This document shows positions 6,975 through 13,177 of a DNA stretch of 13,177 nucleotides, in pieces. Each line of letters begins with the position of its first letter. Positions within the stretch are counted from its first letter, which is position 1. The notes under the pieces were generated by a model. It had not been told where the DNA came from and ran no database searches. It was given only the letters and a program-made list of their open reading frames with translations. The translations under genes were made by a program, and so were the position numbers. This stretch comes from Myxococcales bacterium (GTDB lineage Bacteria; Myxococcota_A; Polyangia; Haliangiales; J016): contig JABAAV010000039.1 of NCBI GenBank assembly GCA_014238595.1, forward strand, positions 1 through 13,177, read 5' to 3'.

Positions 6975-8228
6975 ATGTCAGATAATACTTCTTCGTTGAT
7001 TTACGATTGGAACATACAAGACAACCCATCGGAAAAACAATCTCGCTTTTCGACAACATTTTATTGTGAAACGTTACGCGATGGAATTCAATCACCATCA
7101 GTAACCGATCCTACAATTGATGAAAAAAAACATTTGCTCGAATTAGCCGATGCCATTGGTATTCATCATATCGACATAGGTCTCCCTGGTGCAGGAAAGC
7201 GTGCAACATCAGATTGTATCATGCTAGCTAAACATGCCAAAGATCGTAATCTATCTATCCAATTAGGATGTGCTGCACGAACACATGTCAATGATATTGA
7301 AGCCGTCATCGAGGTATCCCAACAAGCAGGTATTGCTATTGAGATCATGGCATTCATTGGATCTTCCCCTATTCGTCATTATACCGAAAACTGGGATATG
7401 GATATCATGATCGAGCGTACACAAACAGCCATTGCTTTAGGTGTTAAAAACAATCTTCCTGTAACTTATGTTACCGAAGATACGACTCGATCTGATCCTG
7501 AAATGTTATCAACATTGTTTGAACATGCCATCAATACAGGAGCGCATCGTTTGTGTGTTTGCGATACCGTCGGTCATTCTACACCGCAAGGTGTTTCCAA
7601 GTTACTAACATGGACAAGAGATTTTCTGGACAACAAGGGATATCATCACATTGGAATCGATTGGCATGGTCACAATGATCGCGGATTGGGGGTTATCAAT
7701 TCAATTGTTGCTATTGATTCTGGTGCCGATCGTTGTCATGGAACCGCTCTTGGCATTGGTGAACGTGTTGGCAATGCTGCGTTGGATCAAATTTTAGTTA
7801 ATTTATATTTATTAGGGAAACTTCCTTCAGGCTATGATTTATCAAAATTAACAACCTGGTGTCACGCGACGTCACAAGCAACGAACATCGATATTCATCC
7901 ACAATATCCATTAGTTGGATCTGATGCATTTCGAACAGCCACAGGTGTTCATGCTTCAGCCATTATTAAAGCCGAAAAAAAAGGCGAACAATGGCTTGCT
8001 GACCGAATTTATTCCGGGGTACCTGCAGAAACTTTTGGACTGCATCAAATCATTGAGATTGGACATTATTCAGGAGAATCAAATGTTGTGTACTGGTTGG
8101 AAAAACATGGCTATGACATTGATCCGAGTTTGGTCACTGCATTACTCGATCATGCTAAAAAAGGCAGTCGTGTTTTGTCCAATCATGAAATCGAAACATT
8201 GATTGAACAACATAACAAACCATCATAA
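6975..8228 (+). CDS. 2-Isopropylmalate/homocitrate synthase family enzyme (DRE-TIM metallolyase)
   Basis: This 417-residue enzyme is of the acetyl-CoA-dependent Claisen condensation family that includes LeuA, homocitrate synthase and citramalate synthase. The metal/substrate motif ETLRDGIQSP spans 32-41 (R35, D36), EDTTRS lies at 168-173, CDTVGH at 196-201, and the metal ligands H231 and H233 in HGHNDRG. The glycine-rich GIGERVGNA is at 260-268 and the ATGVHASAI motif at 322-330. The usual C-terminal allosteric domain of LeuA (about 100 more residues) is absent; only a short helical subdomain follows the barrel. Feedback control by leucine is therefore unlikely in the normal way. The closest style I recall is the LeuA-like protein with an N-terminal YDWN motif, seen here at 10-13. 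The exact 2-oxoacid cannot be read from the sequence. It starts 2 bp after oppF. Confidence 0.85.
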   Translation: MSDNTSSLIYDWNIQDNPSEKQSRFSTTFYCETLRDGIQSPSVTDPTIDEKKHLLELADAIGIHHIDIGLPGAGKRATSDCIMLAKHAKDRNLSIQLGCAARTHVNDIEAVIEVSQQAGIAIEIMAFIGSSPIRHYTENWDMDIMIERTQTAIALGVKNNLPVTYVTEDTTRSDPEMLSTLFEHAINTGAHRLCVCDTVGHSTPQGVSKLLTWTRDFLDNKGYHHIGIDWHGHNDRGLGVINSIVAIDSGADRCHGTALGIGERVGNAALDQILVNLYLLGKLPSGYDLSKLTTWCHATSQATNIDIHPQYPLVGSDAFRTATGVHASAIIKAEKKGEQWLADRIYSGVPAETFGLHQIIEIGHYSGESNVVYWLEKHGYDIDPSLVTALLDHAKKGSRVLSNHEIETLIEQHNKPS

Positions 8229-8311
8229 CCACATTAAATGAACATCATCGTTTTTAGACAACATCACTCATTGATAAAACAGCAACAAAAGACTCTGTGA
8301 GAAACAGTTGC

Positions 8312-9301
8312 TTATGGTAACGGGAAATAACGCACACTTCCTATAATCTGCCATCGAGAACCAATTCCTGAAAGCTGGTGCTGGGTCGAAAATTCCATGC
8401 CAAAGGATTGACCATCATAGCCGATACCGCCACTAAGATAGCCGGCATGATAACAATGATCATTGCCTAAATTATCAAGCCCTTCAGGACGACATTGATC
8501 CTGGAACCATCCAATACGCAACGCTGTTTGGGATGTGTTTGACCCTGAAGGTAATAACGCTTCAAGCCCCATGCCAAATGCCTCAAGATCTTGATGATCA
8601 TGTTTGTCAGCATCAGCAAGTTCAAAATTCCATCGACCATCCATGGTTGCTGTCACAGATCCTAATATGAGGGCGCCTCCTACCCCTATCGCATTGGGAT
8701 AATAAGCATTCGTCTTATTAAAAAAATTGTGTTTCACAATCCCCACTTTAAAAAAAGGAAGTCCAATAAAAGTCATACCCACATCAAAAATAATACTGTC
8801 GATATCAATGTCATCGTCTTCAGAGTTTTCTCTCTGATGTGTTGAGTATCGTGTTGTGGTTCCTATGGAAATCAAATTCCACAATCGTTGTGCAACAACA
8901 GCACCAAATTCATGTGTATTAATAGAATCGTGTATTTTCTTTGTTGGATCTCGAATCAACGCTGAAGAAGAATATCGATAATAGACACAGGCAGATGTCA
9001 CTACCGTAGAATCACAGGCCGAAATGAACGGGATAAATCCATCATCGCTTTCACGATAAGATACCCCACTTTCAAAAATAAAACGATTATTCAAAATCAA
9101 CCCCGATGGATTGGATGATGTTGAAGAATAGCCTGTCGCATTGGCATATAAAAAACCACCCAATGCTATTTGTCTTGGTGATAATCCATCGCGAGATGCG
9201 TCAGAAGCATTACCATCATCGGCATACACAATTGTTGTTGTCCTCATATTTAATAGGAGCAGTATCCCAACAAGAATGTATTGGTAACGTAGGATAAACA
9301 T
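8312..9301 (-). CDS. Predicted outer-membrane beta-barrel protein, function unknown
   Basis: This is a 329-residue protein with a Sec signal peptide: hydrophobic core ILVGILLLL, with likely cleavage after VYA (residue 27). The mature part has an early LGGFLYANATG segment and a SNPSGL motif, like the 'NPAGL' at the start of PorV/FadL-like barrels. Alternating hydrophobic/polar strands and many aromatic and Gly residues follow. It ends in a strand GSVRYFPLP with a near-terminal aromatic. Two cysteine pairs (in ACDSTVVTSAC and QCRPEGLDNLGNDHC) could form loop disulfides. An acidic loop (EDDDIDID) lies mid-protein. The gene starts 19 bp after the radC stop with no Shine-Dalgarno and is probably expressed with radC. 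The barrel call rests on strand pattern and signal peptide; transport or structural roles cannot be separated. Confidence 0.6.
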   Translation of the reverse strand: MFILRYQYILVGILLLLNMRTTTIVYADDGNASDASRDGLSPRQIALGGFLYANATGYSSTSSNPSGLILNNRFIFESGVSYRESDDGFIPFISACDSTVVTSACVYYRYSSSALIRDPTKKIHDSINTHEFGAVVAQRLWNLISIGTTTRYSTHQRENSEDDDIDIDSIIFDVGMTFIGLPFFKVGIVKHNFFNKTNAYYPNAIGVGGALILGSVTATMDGRWNFELADADKHDHQDLEAFGMGLEALLPSGSNTSQTALRIGWFQDQCRPEGLDNLGNDHCYHAGYLSGGIGYDGQSFGMEFSTQHQLSGIGSRWQIIGSVRYFPLP

Positions 9302-9320
9302 AGAAGGTATTGTTTACATC

Positions 9321-9974
9321 TCAATACCCACGCTCTGCAAGAGAAACAAACTTCCCATTGCCAATAACAACATGATCAAGCAGTGGAATCCCCATCAAAA
9401 TTCCTGCATCACGAAGACGACAGGTTAATTGAATATCACTATCACTCGGCTCGGCTGAGCCTGAAGGATGATTATGTGAAACAATTGCTGCGATGGCGCC
9501 AATACGAACCAAGGGAGAAAAAACTTCTCGAGGATGCACTTCTGCACCTGTACGCCACCCACAGGTCACTTCAATTTCTTCTAGAATGACATTTCTGACA
9601 TCCAGCGCAAGAACAACAAAGACTTCTTTCGATAATCCTGAAAATTTCGTATGCAACCGTTCAAAAACATCAGAGGCTTGTTTGATAACGACAACATCCT
9701 GTGCATTATCTTCAAGAATATGATGAATCAGATGAAATGCTGCTGCCAACCGTGCAGCACGCACAGATCCAAGACCCATCACATTAAGATATTCTCTGGG
9801 TGATGCACGTGAAAGCAAGGAAAGATTCGGATACATCATTAAAACATTCTGTGCCAAGACACGACTTGAGTGATCTTTTCTACCCTGCGACAACACTGAT
9901 GCAATCAATTCAACAGAACTCAGTCGATTGCCTAGGCCTGCAAGAAGTTTATCTTGGATGGTTGTAGTGCTCAT
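9321..9974 (-). CDS. radC: RadC family JAMM-domain protein
   Basis: This 217-residue RadC (DUF2466) protein is full length for the family. The N-terminal part (about 8-80) has the helix-hairpin-helix-like region with LSSVELIASVLSQG and a VMGLGSVRAARL hairpin. The C-terminal JAMM/MPN+ domain carries SHNHPSGSAEPSDSD (166-180) with zinc ligands H167, H169 and D180 and upstream acidic E117. All metal residues are intact, so it should bind metal. RadC was once tied to radiation repair, but that role is disputed and its substrate is unknown. No Shine-Dalgarno precedes ATG 9974. It lies upstream of the barrel gene on the same strand, 211 bp from the monooxygenase gene. Confidence 0.93.
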   Translation of the reverse strand: MSTTTIQDKLLAGLGNRLSSVELIASVLSQGRKDHSSRVLAQNVLMMYPNLSLLSRASPREYLNVMGLGSVRAARLAAAFHLIHHILEDNAQDVVVIKQASDVFERLHTKFSGLSKEVFVVLALDVRNVILEEIEVTCGWRTGAEVHPREVFSPLVRIGAIAAIVSHNHPSGSAEPSDSDIQLTCRLRDAGILMGIPLLDHVVIGNGKFVSLAERGY

Positions 9975-10088
9975 ACTCTAAAAGAAAGAAGCAAAAAACA
10001 TACCAAACAGGATCAACACTTAGATCGAGGGTTATCTCTCTTCAAAGACAACAAAGAACACGCTGTGTTGCGATGTCAAAACAAATAC

Positions 10089-10107
10089 CCGGACAACCAC
10101 CGGACAA
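10089..10107. repeat. Tandem CCGGACAA direct repeat, 11-bp period
   Basis: CCGGACAA occurs at 10089-10096 and again at 10100-10107, one helical turn apart, in the 211-base gap between radC and the monooxygenase gene. GC-rich units stand out in AT-rich sequence. It could be a binding site for a regulator of radC (start about 115 bases away). The gap otherwise shows no clear promoter, terminator or credible gene. Confidence 0.3.
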
Positions 10108-10185
10108 ATCTCGAAAGATCAATCTAATCAAAAAGCAAACGCAACCTAATGCTGTTTTTAAAGGATACTTACAACATGCAACGAT

Positions 10186-10491
10186 TTATTGATTTACCGT
10201 TGTCCAACCAACAAATTGAGGAGGGCCTAAAATAATCCCTGTTAATTTTCCTTGACTATGTGCCTTACGAAACGCTTCGCTCTGAAACCAGTCTGTAAAT
10301 GCAGCTTCGTCTTTCCATGTCGTATGAGAGGCATAAACACAAGCATCCGTCTCATCAACACCTTTAACCAAATGAAACTCTATAAATCCTGCAACATCAT
10401 CCAAGAAAGATTCTCGCTGCTGCCATGCTTTTTCAAAATCAGAGGCTCGTTCTTTAGATACACGGAAATGGTTCATCGCAATATACATCAT
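10186..10491 (-). CDS. Antibiotic biosynthesis monooxygenase (ABM) fold protein, IsdG-like
   Basis: This is a 101-residue dimeric alpha+beta barrel protein of the ABM family. Counted from the second ATG (10488) it has N6, W67 and H77, close to the Asn-Trp-His set that heme-degrading IsdG/IsdI use, with the same ten-residue W-to-H gap. Other family marks are YIAMNHFRV at the N-terminus, VAGFIEFHL, YASHTTW and the SEAFRKAH helix, ending in GPPQF. Heme oxygenation or another cofactor-free oxidation is therefore possible, but many ABM proteins have no known substrate. Two ATG codons stand in tandem (10491 and 10488); neither has a Shine-Dalgarno. A TATGCT box ends 9 bases before the first ATG. 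No heme or iron uptake genes are adjacent. It diverges from recD2 across 53 bases. Confidence 0.83.
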   Translation of the reverse strand: MMYIAMNHFRVSKERASDFEKAWQQRESFLDDVAGFIEFHLVKGVDETDACVYASHTTWKDEAAFTDWFQSEAFRKAHSQGKLTGIILGPPQFVGWTTVNQ

Positions 10492-10519
10492 AAGACATCT
10501 AGCATATTCTAATTATAAT
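10492..10519 (+). promoter_or_regulatory. Promoter of recD2 in the divergent gap
   Basis: AAGACA (4 of 6) at 10492-10497, 16 bases, and a perfect TATAAT at 10514-10519. The -10 lies in the palindrome AATTATAATT (10511-10520), so TATAAT is also readable on the minus strand toward the monooxygenase gene. The predicted start point is about 10526, 19 bases before ATG 10545 or 4 bases before in-frame TTG 10530. Confidence 0.5.
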
Positions 10520-10544
10520 TTCTCCCTTTTTGATAGCTTTTATT

Positions 10545-12776
10545 ATGTCCATCGACAAAAACACCGAAACATTGGAAGGTACTGTAACCCGCGTTGTTTT
10601 CAATAATTCAGACAATGGATGGACTGTTATTCGCTTACAAAGAAGTGATAATAATCAAGAAGAAACAGCCACTGGAACATTAGAGAATATTGCGGTTAAT
10701 ACACCCGTTACTCTACATGGCAATTGGGAAGAGAATAAGCGATTCGGAAAACAGTTCCGTACAATTTCCTATATGACACACACTCCGAAAACCGAAATAG
10801 GTATTGAAGCCTATTTAGGCTCGGGTCTTTTACCTGGTATTGGCCGTGAACTCGCCAAACGTATTGTGCAAATCTTTGGAACCAAAACAGTAGATATGCT
10901 TAATAAAGATCCGTATCGACTGCTTGAGGTTAGTGGTCTTGGAAAAAAGAAAGTCGATCGTATTGCAAAAACATGGAAAGAAAATCATAGCATTCATGAT
11001 GCCATGGTCTTTCTCCAAGGACATGGTATTTCCAACACCTATGCCTTAAATATTTACAAAAAATACCGTGATAAAACGATGGCGGTTATCAAAAATGATC
11101 CCTATCAGTTGATCCAAGATATTATAGGTATTGGATTCCGAATTGCTGACACGATCGCTCAACAAGTCGGTATTGAAAAAGATGCACCGGAACGATTACA
11201 AGCAGGCCTTGTCTACATGCTCCGACAATCACAAACGCAAGGTCATCTTTATCTGCCTAAAGAAGAACTCAAACAGCATTCAGCTGCCTTATTAGCGGTT
11301 GATATTACGTCTTTGGATGAACCTCTTGATGTTCTAGAGCGTAATCATCAAATGATCAAAGAGAAACTCATTGATCATGGGGACTGCTATTATATGCCTG
11401 AACTGCATCAAGCAGAAACATATAGTGCTGAACATCTTGCGATGTTAGTCAATCATCCCCCTTCACTGTACCCCAGCGATGTTGATCAACATATAAAAGC
11501 ATTTGAACAATCGCATCATATTGCCCTTGCCAAAGAACAACGGCGGGCAATGAAAGCCGTTTCTCGTGATAATTGCATTGTGATCACAGGAGGCCCAGGT
11601 GTTGGTAAAACCACCACCATCCGTGGCATGCTTCATATTTTATCAAAACAACATAAAACGGTATGCTTAGCTGCACCAACAGGACGCGCCGCTAAAAAAC
11701 TTGAAGAGGCAACAGGACATCCTGCACAAACACTTCATCGATTGCTTGAATTTCAACCGCGTCAAAATATGTTTCTTCGCAACGCTGATATGCCTTTAGA
11801 GGTAGATACTGCAATTATTGATGAAGCATCCATGCTAGATATTCGATTGTTCTCTAGTTTGATTTCAGCATTACCTTCAGATGCACAACTCATTCTTGTT
11901 GGTGATATTGATCAACTTCCATCAATAGGTGCAGGATCTGTTTTAAAAGATATTATTCAATCCGATGTAGCCACTGTTATTAAACTTATTCAAATTTTCA
12001 GACAAGCGCAAACATCCAATATTGTCGTCAATGCTCACAAAATTAATCAGGGAGAACTGCCAGACTTATCTCCCAAAACAGTGTCCCCAGAACAAGATAC
12101 GACACAAGATGGAGATTCTGATTTTTTCTTTATTGAACGTTCTGAAGCAAAAACTGCACAACAAACCATTGTTGATTTAGTCTCCGATAGGATTCCTACA
12201 CGCTTTAATTTTGATCCACTCAATGACATTCAAGTTTTGTGTCCTATTCATCGCGGTGAAGCAGGGACGATGGCACTGAATCTTGAATTACAAAAACGAC
12301 TCACACCCATAGATAATCATGATCTTTCTATCACACGTGGTGAGCTGTCATTTCGTGTAGGAGATAAAGTCATGCAAACCCGCAACAATCATGACAAAAA
12401 CATTTTTAATGGCAATATAGGTGTCATTCGATATATTGATAAAAAATCAAAAGCTGTTTCGATTGAATTTCAAGATCAACAACAACATAACTATACCCTT
12501 GAAGAGTTAGATCAAATCATTCATGCCTATGCCATTAGTATTCATAAATCTCAAGGCACAGAATACCCTGCAGTCGTTATTCCTCTGCTCAACCAACATT
12601 ATATCATGCTACAACGCAATCTTTTATATACCGCGATAACACGTGGTAAAGCGTTAGTCATTCTTGTTGGATCGACAAGCGCTGTTTTACGTGCAGTAAA
12701 AAATAACGACACTCAAAAACGGTATACGTGGTTAGAACATCGACTTCGTGATGCGCTCGATAACAATACACTATAG
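10545..12776 (+). CDS. recD2: RecD2 ATP-dependent 5'-3' DNA helicase
   Basis: This 743-residue superfamily 1B helicase is of the RecD2 (RecBC-independent, YrrC-like) type, acting in DNA repair and replication stress. Residues about 8-80 form the N-terminal OB-like domain (TLEGTVTRVVFNN). Helix-hairpin-helix units follow near 96-112 (LPGIGRELAKRIV), 129-144 and 195-210. Motif I is GGPGVGKTT (349-357), Ia APTGRAAK (377-384), II IIDEASM (424-430), III VGDIDQLPSIGAGSV, IV FRQ near 485-487, V ISIHKSQGTEYP (664-675) and VI LLYTAITRGK (693-702). All helicase motifs are intact. ATG 10545 is chosen because it gives the family N-terminus. In-frame TTG 10530 would add five residues, and the nearby -10 box keeps it possible. 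Neither has a Shine-Dalgarno. No recB or recC is nearby, as expected for this form. Confidence 0.95.
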   Translation: MSIDKNTETLEGTVTRVVFNNSDNGWTVIRLQRSDNNQEETATGTLENIAVNTPVTLHGNWEENKRFGKQFRTISYMTHTPKTEIGIEAYLGSGLLPGIGRELAKRIVQIFGTKTVDMLNKDPYRLLEVSGLGKKKVDRIAKTWKENHSIHDAMVFLQGHGISNTYALNIYKKYRDKTMAVIKNDPYQLIQDIIGIGFRIADTIAQQVGIEKDAPERLQAGLVYMLRQSQTQGHLYLPKEELKQHSAALLAVDITSLDEPLDVLERNHQMIKEKLIDHGDCYYMPELHQAETYSAEHLAMLVNHPPSLYPSDVDQHIKAFEQSHHIALAKEQRRAMKAVSRDNCIVITGGPGVGKTTTIRGMLHILSKQHKTVCLAAPTGRAAKKLEEATGHPAQTLHRLLEFQPRQNMFLRNADMPLEVDTAIIDEASMLDIRLFSSLISALPSDAQLILVGDIDQLPSIGAGSVLKDIIQSDVATVIKLIQIFRQAQTSNIVVNAHKINQGELPDLSPKTVSPEQDTTQDGDSDFFFIERSEAKTAQQTIVDLVSDRIPTRFNFDPLNDIQVLCPIHRGEAGTMALNLELQKRLTPIDNHDLSITRGELSFRVGDKVMQTRNNHDKNIFNGNIGVIRYIDKKSKAVSIEFQDQQQHNYTLEELDQIIHAYAISIHKSQGTEYPAVVIPLLNQHYIMLQRNLLYTAITRGKALVILVGSTSAVLRAVKNNDTQKRYTWLEHRLRDALDNNTL

Positions 12777-12788
12777 AAGATAACTATC

Positions 12789-12806
12789 TCGGACAGCACT
12801 GTCCGA
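12789..12806. repeat. Perfect palindrome just after recD2
   Basis: TCGGACAG-CA-CTGTCCGA forms an 8-bp perfect inverted repeat starting 12 bases after the recD2 stop (in RNA, a 7-bp stem with loop GCAC). Its position suits a terminator, but TTGCATGCC follows instead of a T-run, so termination would be weak. A DNA-binding site is the alternative. The rest of the 243-base gap up to 13020 holds two shorter palindromes (TGCCA-AG-TGGCA at 12848-12859 and ATGAT-TGCG-ATCAT at 12923-12936) and no credible gene. Confidence 0.4.
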
Positions 12807-13007
12807 TTGCATGCCTATAGTGATGTGTTATTTCGATTAGGCCTTGTTGCCAAGTGGCATCAGTGACACCGCTCTGCACTCGTCTATATTCTGCTTTAAT
12901 GTCGTATCCTTGAAGAATTTATATGATTGCGATCATGCCAACAGTCCTTGAGATCCGCTTGGAACGGTTTTTGCGTACCCATTAGGGTAACTTTTTAACC
13001 CCAACCT

Positions 13008-13013
13008 AAGGAG
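13008..13013 (+). promoter_or_regulatory. Strong Shine-Dalgarno of the last gene
   Basis: AAGGAG stands 6 bases before ATG 13020. It is the strongest ribosome-binding site in the window and fixes the start of the truncated last gene. Confidence 0.75.
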
Positions 13014-13019
13014 ATGTTT

Positions 13020-13177
13020 ATGTATCATTTTGTACACGCTGTTCTTCCATCACTTCGCTCATTCACCGTAACTGTTGTCGCCATCATGTTTATTTTGTCA
13101 ACATGGCAAACATTATCAGATGCTTCAACAAACACATCAACAGGCATGACAATACAACCGTCATCATTCGCATTGAT
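13020..13177 (+). CDS. N-terminus of a secreted protein (cut by the window edge)
   Basis: An open frame of 52 codons runs from ATG 13020 off the right edge without a stop. The first residues MYHFVHAVLPSLRSF are followed by a hydrophobic core TVTVVAIMFILSTW and a likely signal peptidase I site after LSDA. A Ser/Thr-rich mature start (STNTSTG) comes next. There is no lipobox Cys in the visible part, so it is not a typical lipoprotein; an uncleaved membrane anchor is the other reading. The strong AAGGAG site supports real translation. No clear promoter was seen in the 243 bases upstream. The product beyond the signal cannot be identified from what is visible. Confidence 0.7.
   Translation, partial: MYHFVHAVLPSLRSFTVTVVAIMFILSTWQTLSDASTNTSTGMTIQPSSFAL

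Noticed and set aside
8281..8312. Possible terminator between the convergent LeuA-like and barrel genes (AGCAAC ... GTTGCT)
   Set aside because: The stem is only 6 bp with a 20-base loop and includes the barrel stop codon. The minus-strand T-run after it is short.
10073..10192. Plus-strand small frame of 39 codons starting MSKQIPGQPP
   Set aside because: No Shine-Dalgarno or promoter is seen, it is Gln/Lys-rich in AT-rich DNA, and it runs into the 3' end of the ABM gene. Only conservation in relatives would revive it.
12841..12864. Sigma54-like elements (TTGC and TGGCA) in the gap after recD2
   Set aside because: The two elements are in the wrong order and spacing for a TGGCAC-N5-TTGC promoter on either strand.
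12976..12996. Terminator-like TACCC-ATTA-GGGTA followed by CTTTTT
   Set aside because: The stem has 5 bp and lies just before the Shine-Dalgarno of the last gene, where a terminator would be odd. An attenuator cannot be shown by eye.

Overview
The window reads as an AT-rich stretch (roughly 40% GC by eye) of an ordinary Gram-negative chromosome. Outer-envelope genes (TolB, two lipoproteins with lipoboxes, a beta-barrel-like protein) point to a diderm. Neither tRNA gene encodes its 3' CCA, which argues against a typical gammaproteobacterium. The L-domain-type leucine-rich lipoprotein and the LeuA-like enzyme would fit one of the lineages formerly called Deltaproteobacteria (Myxococcota, Bdellovibrionota and relatives). 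That placement is inference from gene style only. No phage, transposase, integrase, CRISPR array or obvious genomic island is visible.

Layout: (1) 1-552 (+) is the 3' part of tolB. (2) 732-978 (-) holds tRNA-Gln(UUG) and tRNA-Met(CAU), facing tolB. (3) 1055-2572 (-) is a two-gene unit: a lipoprotein built of 23-residue leucine-rich repeats, then a TPMT-type methyltransferase whose ribosome-binding site overlaps the upstream stop codon. (4) 2780-4735 (+) is a FabH-like ketoacyl-ACP synthase III and, 6 bp later, a LolB/DUF4292-like lipoprotein. (5) 4937-8228 (+) is oppD-oppF and a LeuA/homocitrate-synthase-type enzyme, tightly packed, with no permease or binding-protein gene beside them. (6) 8312-10491 (-) holds an outer-membrane beta-barrel candidate, radC, and an IsdG-like ABM-fold monooxygenase. 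(7) 10545-12776 (+) is recD2, divergent from the monooxygenase. (8) 13020 to the right edge is the start of a secreted protein with a strong Shine-Dalgarno.

The genes do not form one pathway. They are small independent units: envelope maintenance (TolB, lipoproteins, barrel), lipid synthesis (FabH-like), peptide uptake (OppDF), amino-acid-type carbon metabolism (LeuA-like), DNA processing (RadC family, RecD2), and possible heme turnover (ABM protein).

I found no convincing undescribed system. The most interesting signal is in how genes start. Most starts lack a Shine-Dalgarno, and good sigma70-like -10 boxes lie only 6-9 bases before the fabH-like and oppD start codons (oppD has a TTG start), predicting leaderless or nearly leaderless mRNAs. 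The repeat lipoprotein/methyltransferase pair and several unexplained short palindromes are also worth a second look.
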